This document shows, in pieces, positions 7,512-9,637 of a stretch of DNA of 9,637 nt. Under the pieces are notes generated by a model. It worked only from the letters and a program-made list of their open reading frames with translations, ran no database searches and was not told the origin of the DNA. The position numbers and the translations under genes are program-made. How positions within the stretch are numbered: the first letter of the stretch is position 1; every line of letters begins with the position of its first letter. The DNA lies in contig JBFIPU010000098.1 in NCBI GenBank assembly GCA_041609995.1, positions 1 through 9,637 of the forward strand, given 5' to 3'. The DNA comes from JABDOU01 sp041609995. GTDB lineage: Bacteria > Actinomycetota > Acidimicrobiia > Spongiisociales > SHLN01.

Positions 7512-8416
7512 ACCGGCACACCGGCCGTCTTGAGGTAGGTGACGAACGATTCGCCCGTCAGCAACTCGTAGGCCTCGATGTATCTGCTGCGGGTCCCGGT
7601 CGTGATGTCCAGCGGCAGGGGCGGCGCCGGAGCCGTCTTGTCCCATTGCTGGGTCTCGAGCCAATCGCGCAAATACTGCTTGTCGAAGCTCGGCATGGTC
7701 GCACCCTCTGCCCATTCATCGGCCGGCCAGTATCGCGAACTGTCGGGCGTGAGGACTTCGTCGATCAGCGTGAGCTCCCCGTCGACAAGACCGAACTCGA
7801 ACTTGGTGTCAGCCAGGATGATCCCCCGCTCGGCCGCATAGTCGCGACCCGCGGTATAGATCGCGAGGCTCCGATCCCGCAGTTCTTCATACAACCCGTC
7901 GCCGACGAATGATCGGGCGCCGGCCTCGGTGAGGTTCTCGTCGTGGCCGGATTCTGCCTTGGTGGCCGGTGTGAACAGGGGTGTGTCGAGCCGCGATGCC
8001 TTGGTCAGGCCCGGCGGGAGATGTTCGGTGGTGGGACCACCGCCGGCCTGATACTCGCCCCACGAGGAGCCGTACAGGTAGCCGCGCACCACGCACTCCA
8101 TGGGGACCACGGTCGCCTTCTGCACGATCATCGTACGTCCGGCCAACTCGGCGGCCCCGGCCTCATCCATGTCCGGGATGTCCCACACATCGGCCGATAC
8201 GAGGTGATTGGCTGTCGGGAGCAGGTTGAACCAGTGCAAGGAGAGCCCGGTGAGCACCCGGCCCTTGTCAGGAATGGGCTCGCTCATCACGACGTCGAAC
8301 GCCGAGATTCGGTCGCTCGCCACCAGCACCAGGTGGTCGTCGTCGAATTGGAAGATGTCGCGCACCTTGCCGGACGCGATGTGAACCAGGTGGGGATTGA
8401 GGTCAGAGGCCAGCAT
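7508..8416 (-). CDS. purC: phosphoribosylaminoimidazole-succinocarboxamide synthase (SAICAR synthase)
   Basis: Joins aspartate to CAIR using ATP to make SAICAR in purine synthesis. At 302 aa it is of the longer ADE1/actinobacterial type rather than the ~240-aa Bacillus/E. coli type. Motifs: ASGKVRDI near the N-terminus (nucleotide-binding strand), LVASDRISAFDVVM, IPDKGRVLTGLS, VPMECVVRGYLYGSS (first family signature, with Tyr where Thr or Ala is usual), and LADTKFEFG (second signature, perfect). The frame is open back to an ATG at 8476, but the stretch before MLASDLNPHL is low-complexity Ala/Arg. Homologues begin roughly ten residues before ASGKV, so I start at 8416. No ribosome binding site precedes this ATG, while a TACTAT hexamer ends eight bases before it, suggesting a leaderless message. 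First gene of the operon. Confidence 0.95.
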   Translation of the reverse strand: MLASDLNPHLVHIASGKVRDIFQFDDDHLVLVASDRISAFDVVMSEPIPDKGRVLTGLSLHWFNLLPTANHLVSADVWDIPDMDEAGAAELAGRTMIVQKATVVPMECVVRGYLYGSSWGEYQAGGGPTTEHLPPGLTKASRLDTPLFTPATKAESGHDENLTEAGARSFVGDGLYEELRDRSLAIYTAGRDYAAERGIILADTKFEFGLVDGELTLIDEVLTPDSSRYWPADEWAEGATMPSFDKQYLRDWLETQQWDKTAPAPPLPLDITTGTRSRYIEAYELLTGESFVTYLKTAGVPV

Positions 8417-8430
8417 GCGCCCGGATAGTA
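8417..8430 (-). promoter_or_regulatory. candidate -10 element for a leaderless purC operon transcript
   Basis: TACTAT (8430-8425, minus strand) fits TAnnnT and is followed by eight bases and then the purC ATG. No Shine-Dalgarno sequence lies in between. This geometry is close to actinobacterial leaderless promoters, in which transcription starts at or next to the A of the ATG; the gap is one or two bases longer than ideal. No good -35 hexamer is seen. Confidence 0.4.
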
Positions 8431-8520
8431 ATGGCACCGCCGCCACCGTCCTCGCTCTGGCGGCAAGAGATGGCATCAGCGGTCACCAATATGACTGGGC
8501 CAGGAGTGTTTGCACGCGTG

Positions 8521-8557
8521 TAGGTTGGGCCAAGAGGGACCGACCACGAGGAAAGGA
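8521..8557 (+). promoter_or_regulatory. candidate -10 and ribosome binding site for the SnoaL-like gene
   Basis: TAGGTT (8521-8526) fits TAnnnT and would place the transcript start near 8533, leaving a leader of about 30 bases. The strong site AGGAAAGGA (8549-8557) ends seven bases before ATG 8565 and decides that start over the in-frame ATG at 8397, which lies within purC. The -35 region is not recognisable. Confidence 0.42.
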
Positions 8558-8564
8558 AGCCTCC

Positions 8565-8990
8565 ATGGGTACCGCAAAGGATCTCGTTCGCGGCATGTAT
8601 GACGACATCTCCGGTGGCGTCGACGTTGGAACCATGCTGGACAAATACGTGACCGACGATTTCATCGAGTACGAAGAGTTGCCAGGCATGTCGGCTTCAT
8701 CCGGCAAAGAAGCCGCCCGTCAACAGATTGGGATGATGCAGGCAGCGATTTCTGATCTCCGTTTCAATGTCGAGGACATGGTCGAAGAAGGCAACAAGGT
8801 CGCCGCCCGGGTGACCATCACGGGCACCCATACCGGCGAGTTCATGGGCATCCCCGCCAGCGGCGGCACGCTCGACGTCAAAGCCATCGATGTTTTCGAG
8901 GTCCGGGACGGCAAAGTCGCTGCTCATTGGGGTGTCACCGACACCGCGGCGATGCTGATGCAGATCGGGGCGATCGAGCCGCCCGGTTAG
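8565..8990 (+). CDS. SnoaL-like / ester cyclase family protein (NTF2-like fold)
   Basis: A 141-aa cytoplasmic protein with no signal peptide or membrane segment. An N-terminal helix (KDLVRGMYDDI), the strand region DKYVTDDFIEYEELPG, a helix KEAARQQIGMMQAAISD, and then the strands LRFNVEDMVEEGNKVAARVTITGTHTGEFMGIPASGG, VKAIDVFEVRDGKVAAHWGV follow the pattern of SnoaL-like NTF2-fold proteins. The GTHTGEFMGIPASGG and DGKVAAHWGVTD segments are especially characteristic of the predicted ester cyclase group. Polyketide cyclases are the named members, but most bacterial copies have no known substrate, and nothing nearby suggests polyketide synthesis, so I assign fold only. It is divergent from purC across 148 bp and convergent with the partial gene to its right. 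A poor match to the neighbouring pathway suggests a stand-alone gene. Confidence 0.8.
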   Translation: MGTAKDLVRGMYDDISGGVDVGTMLDKYVTDDFIEYEELPGMSASSGKEAARQQIGMMQAAISDLRFNVEDMVEEGNKVAARVTITGTHTGEFMGIPASGGTLDVKAIDVFEVRDGKVAAHWGVTDTAAMLMQIGAIEPPG

Positions 8991-9042
8991 AGCCAGAGCA
9001 GAGTCCTGAAATTCGGGGCGACCACCAAGTAACGGCTTTGAC

Positions 9043-9055
9043 CCGAGCAGCTCGG
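9043..9055. terminator. small hairpin in convergent gap (weak terminator candidate)
   Basis: CCGAG (9043-9047) and CTCGG (9051-9055) form a five-base-pair stem with a three-base loop, centred in the 71-bp gap between two convergent genes. It is symmetric and could act on either transcript. No T-tract follows on either strand, so it is not a classical rho-independent terminator. Confidence 0.28.
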
Positions 9056-9061
9056 CTCCGG

Positions 9062-9637
9062 TCATCAGCCGTCGGACGGAAGCACCCGCGCCAGCTGTGG
9101 ACCGGGCAAGCCCTGGATGCCCGTGAAATGTAGCTTGGCGGCCTCCCGGTCATACAGCATCAGCTCGACTTGTTCGTCCACCACGATCCCCACCACCACG
9201 TAATCTCCCCCGTCGGCAAAAGGAATGATGCCCTTGGCGTTGAGGGTGAACAACGGCCGTTCCGCCGCATCGGGGCGGGCCTCGATCAGCGTGCTGGAGA
9301 ACGCAGGGAAGTCGCCTTCGACCCGAACATAGAGATGGCCGACCCCATCTGCGGTGGGAATCGCCCAATTGGCCGCCGCAGAGAGGTCGAGTGTTGCCAG
9401 ATCCAGCAGCGCGCCGGTGTCATCGTCGAACCGGAGCGAGATGACACTCCCGTCGAGGCTTTCGCCCGTGATGAAGGCTCCGGGGAACGGGATGACCGCC
9501 TGGGTCGACGGATCGCGCCCCTCGATGTTCAGCGGCTTTCGATAGATCTGCACCTGCCTTCCGACCTCGTCGAGGGCGTTGTAAGGTCGCAATTCCGCCC
9601 ACACGACTTTGTCCGGGATGCAATCGACCAGATCACA
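9062..9637 (-). CDS. protein of unknown function, 5' end beyond the window (partial)
   Basis: The minus-strand frame stays open from the window edge to two consecutive TGA stops (9067-9065 and 9064-9062). At least 190 C-terminal residues are visible. It contains internal GTG and other possible starts (a GTG at 9604), but the frame continues to the edge in plausible coding sequence (CDLVDCIPDKVVW), so the true start is probably outside. The visible part is acidic and rich in short alternating hydrophobic stretches (for example DGSVISLRFDDD, VGHLYVRVEGDFP, DYVVVGIVVDEQVELMLYD), suggesting an all-beta, possibly propeller-like or sandwich domain. It has no transmembrane segment and only two cysteines, both at the extreme left of the visible part. 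I do not recognise a family. It is convergent with the SnoaL-like gene. Confidence 0.7.

Noticed and set aside
8417..8476. Upstream start for PurC at 8476
   Set aside because: The added residues are Ala/Arg-rich and unlike PurC N-termini; homologues begin near the chosen ATG. Kept only as an alternative.
8482..8495. Short dyad GTCA-N6-TGAC in the purC/SnoaL divergent region as an operator
   Set aside because: Four-base arms are expected often by chance in 148 bp and match no regulator site I know; not supported without conservation.
8397..8564. N-terminal extension of the SnoaL-like protein from ATG 8397
   Set aside because: It would start inside purC, has no ribosome binding site and adds non-family sequence, while ATG 8565 has a strong site at the right spacing.
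1..9637. Mobile elements, CRISPR arrays, tRNA/rRNA genes, defence or toxin-antitoxin genes
   Set aside because: No transposase, integrase, regularly spaced short repeats, cloverleaf-like sequence or small paired toxin-antitoxin frames could be found; gene content and composition look like ordinary chromosome.

Overview
This 9.6-kb window reads as ordinary, densely packed chromosome from a high-GC bacterium. I infer an actinobacterium, possibly of the Acidimicrobiia type. The reasons are GC-rich third codon positions, TAnnnT-like -10 elements with little -35 conservation, a probable leaderless purC, and two long envelope lipoproteins built from thiol-redox domains. No tRNA, rRNA, CRISPR array, transposase or phage gene is visible. 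Taxonomy is inference from style only.

Left part (1-4311): a possible divergent gene leaves the window at the left edge (1-50, minus). A 0.2-kb intergenic region follows. Next is a plus-strand lipoprotein with a thioredoxin-like domain (CLSC), six NHL repeats and a C-terminal beta domain, an NHLRC2-like architecture (247-2220). Facing it tail to tail, with no base between the two stop codons, is a minus-strand lipoprotein carrying three complete DsbA-like domains in one chain (2221-4311). Its active sites are CPFC, CPFC and CPSC. The first two domains are a clear recent duplication. Both proteins should sit outside the cytoplasmic membrane, so the pair looks like an extracytoplasmic disulfide module. 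This is the most unusual part of the window.

Middle (4433-8416): a minus-strand de novo purine operon in the order purC-purS-purQ-purL. Adjacent genes overlap at every junction (ATGA, TTGA, ATGA), implying translational coupling. PurS, PurQ and PurL are the three subunits of FGAM synthase (step 4); PurC is SAICAR synthase (the step that adds aspartate to CAIR). The DsbA lipoprotein lies 121 bp downstream of purL on the same strand, behind its own strong ribosome binding site.

Right part (8417-9637): a 148-bp divergent promoter region separates purC from a plus-strand SnoaL-like/ester-cyclase-fold protein (8565-8990). After a 71-bp convergent gap with a small hairpin, a minus-strand protein of unknown function runs off the right edge (9062-9637).
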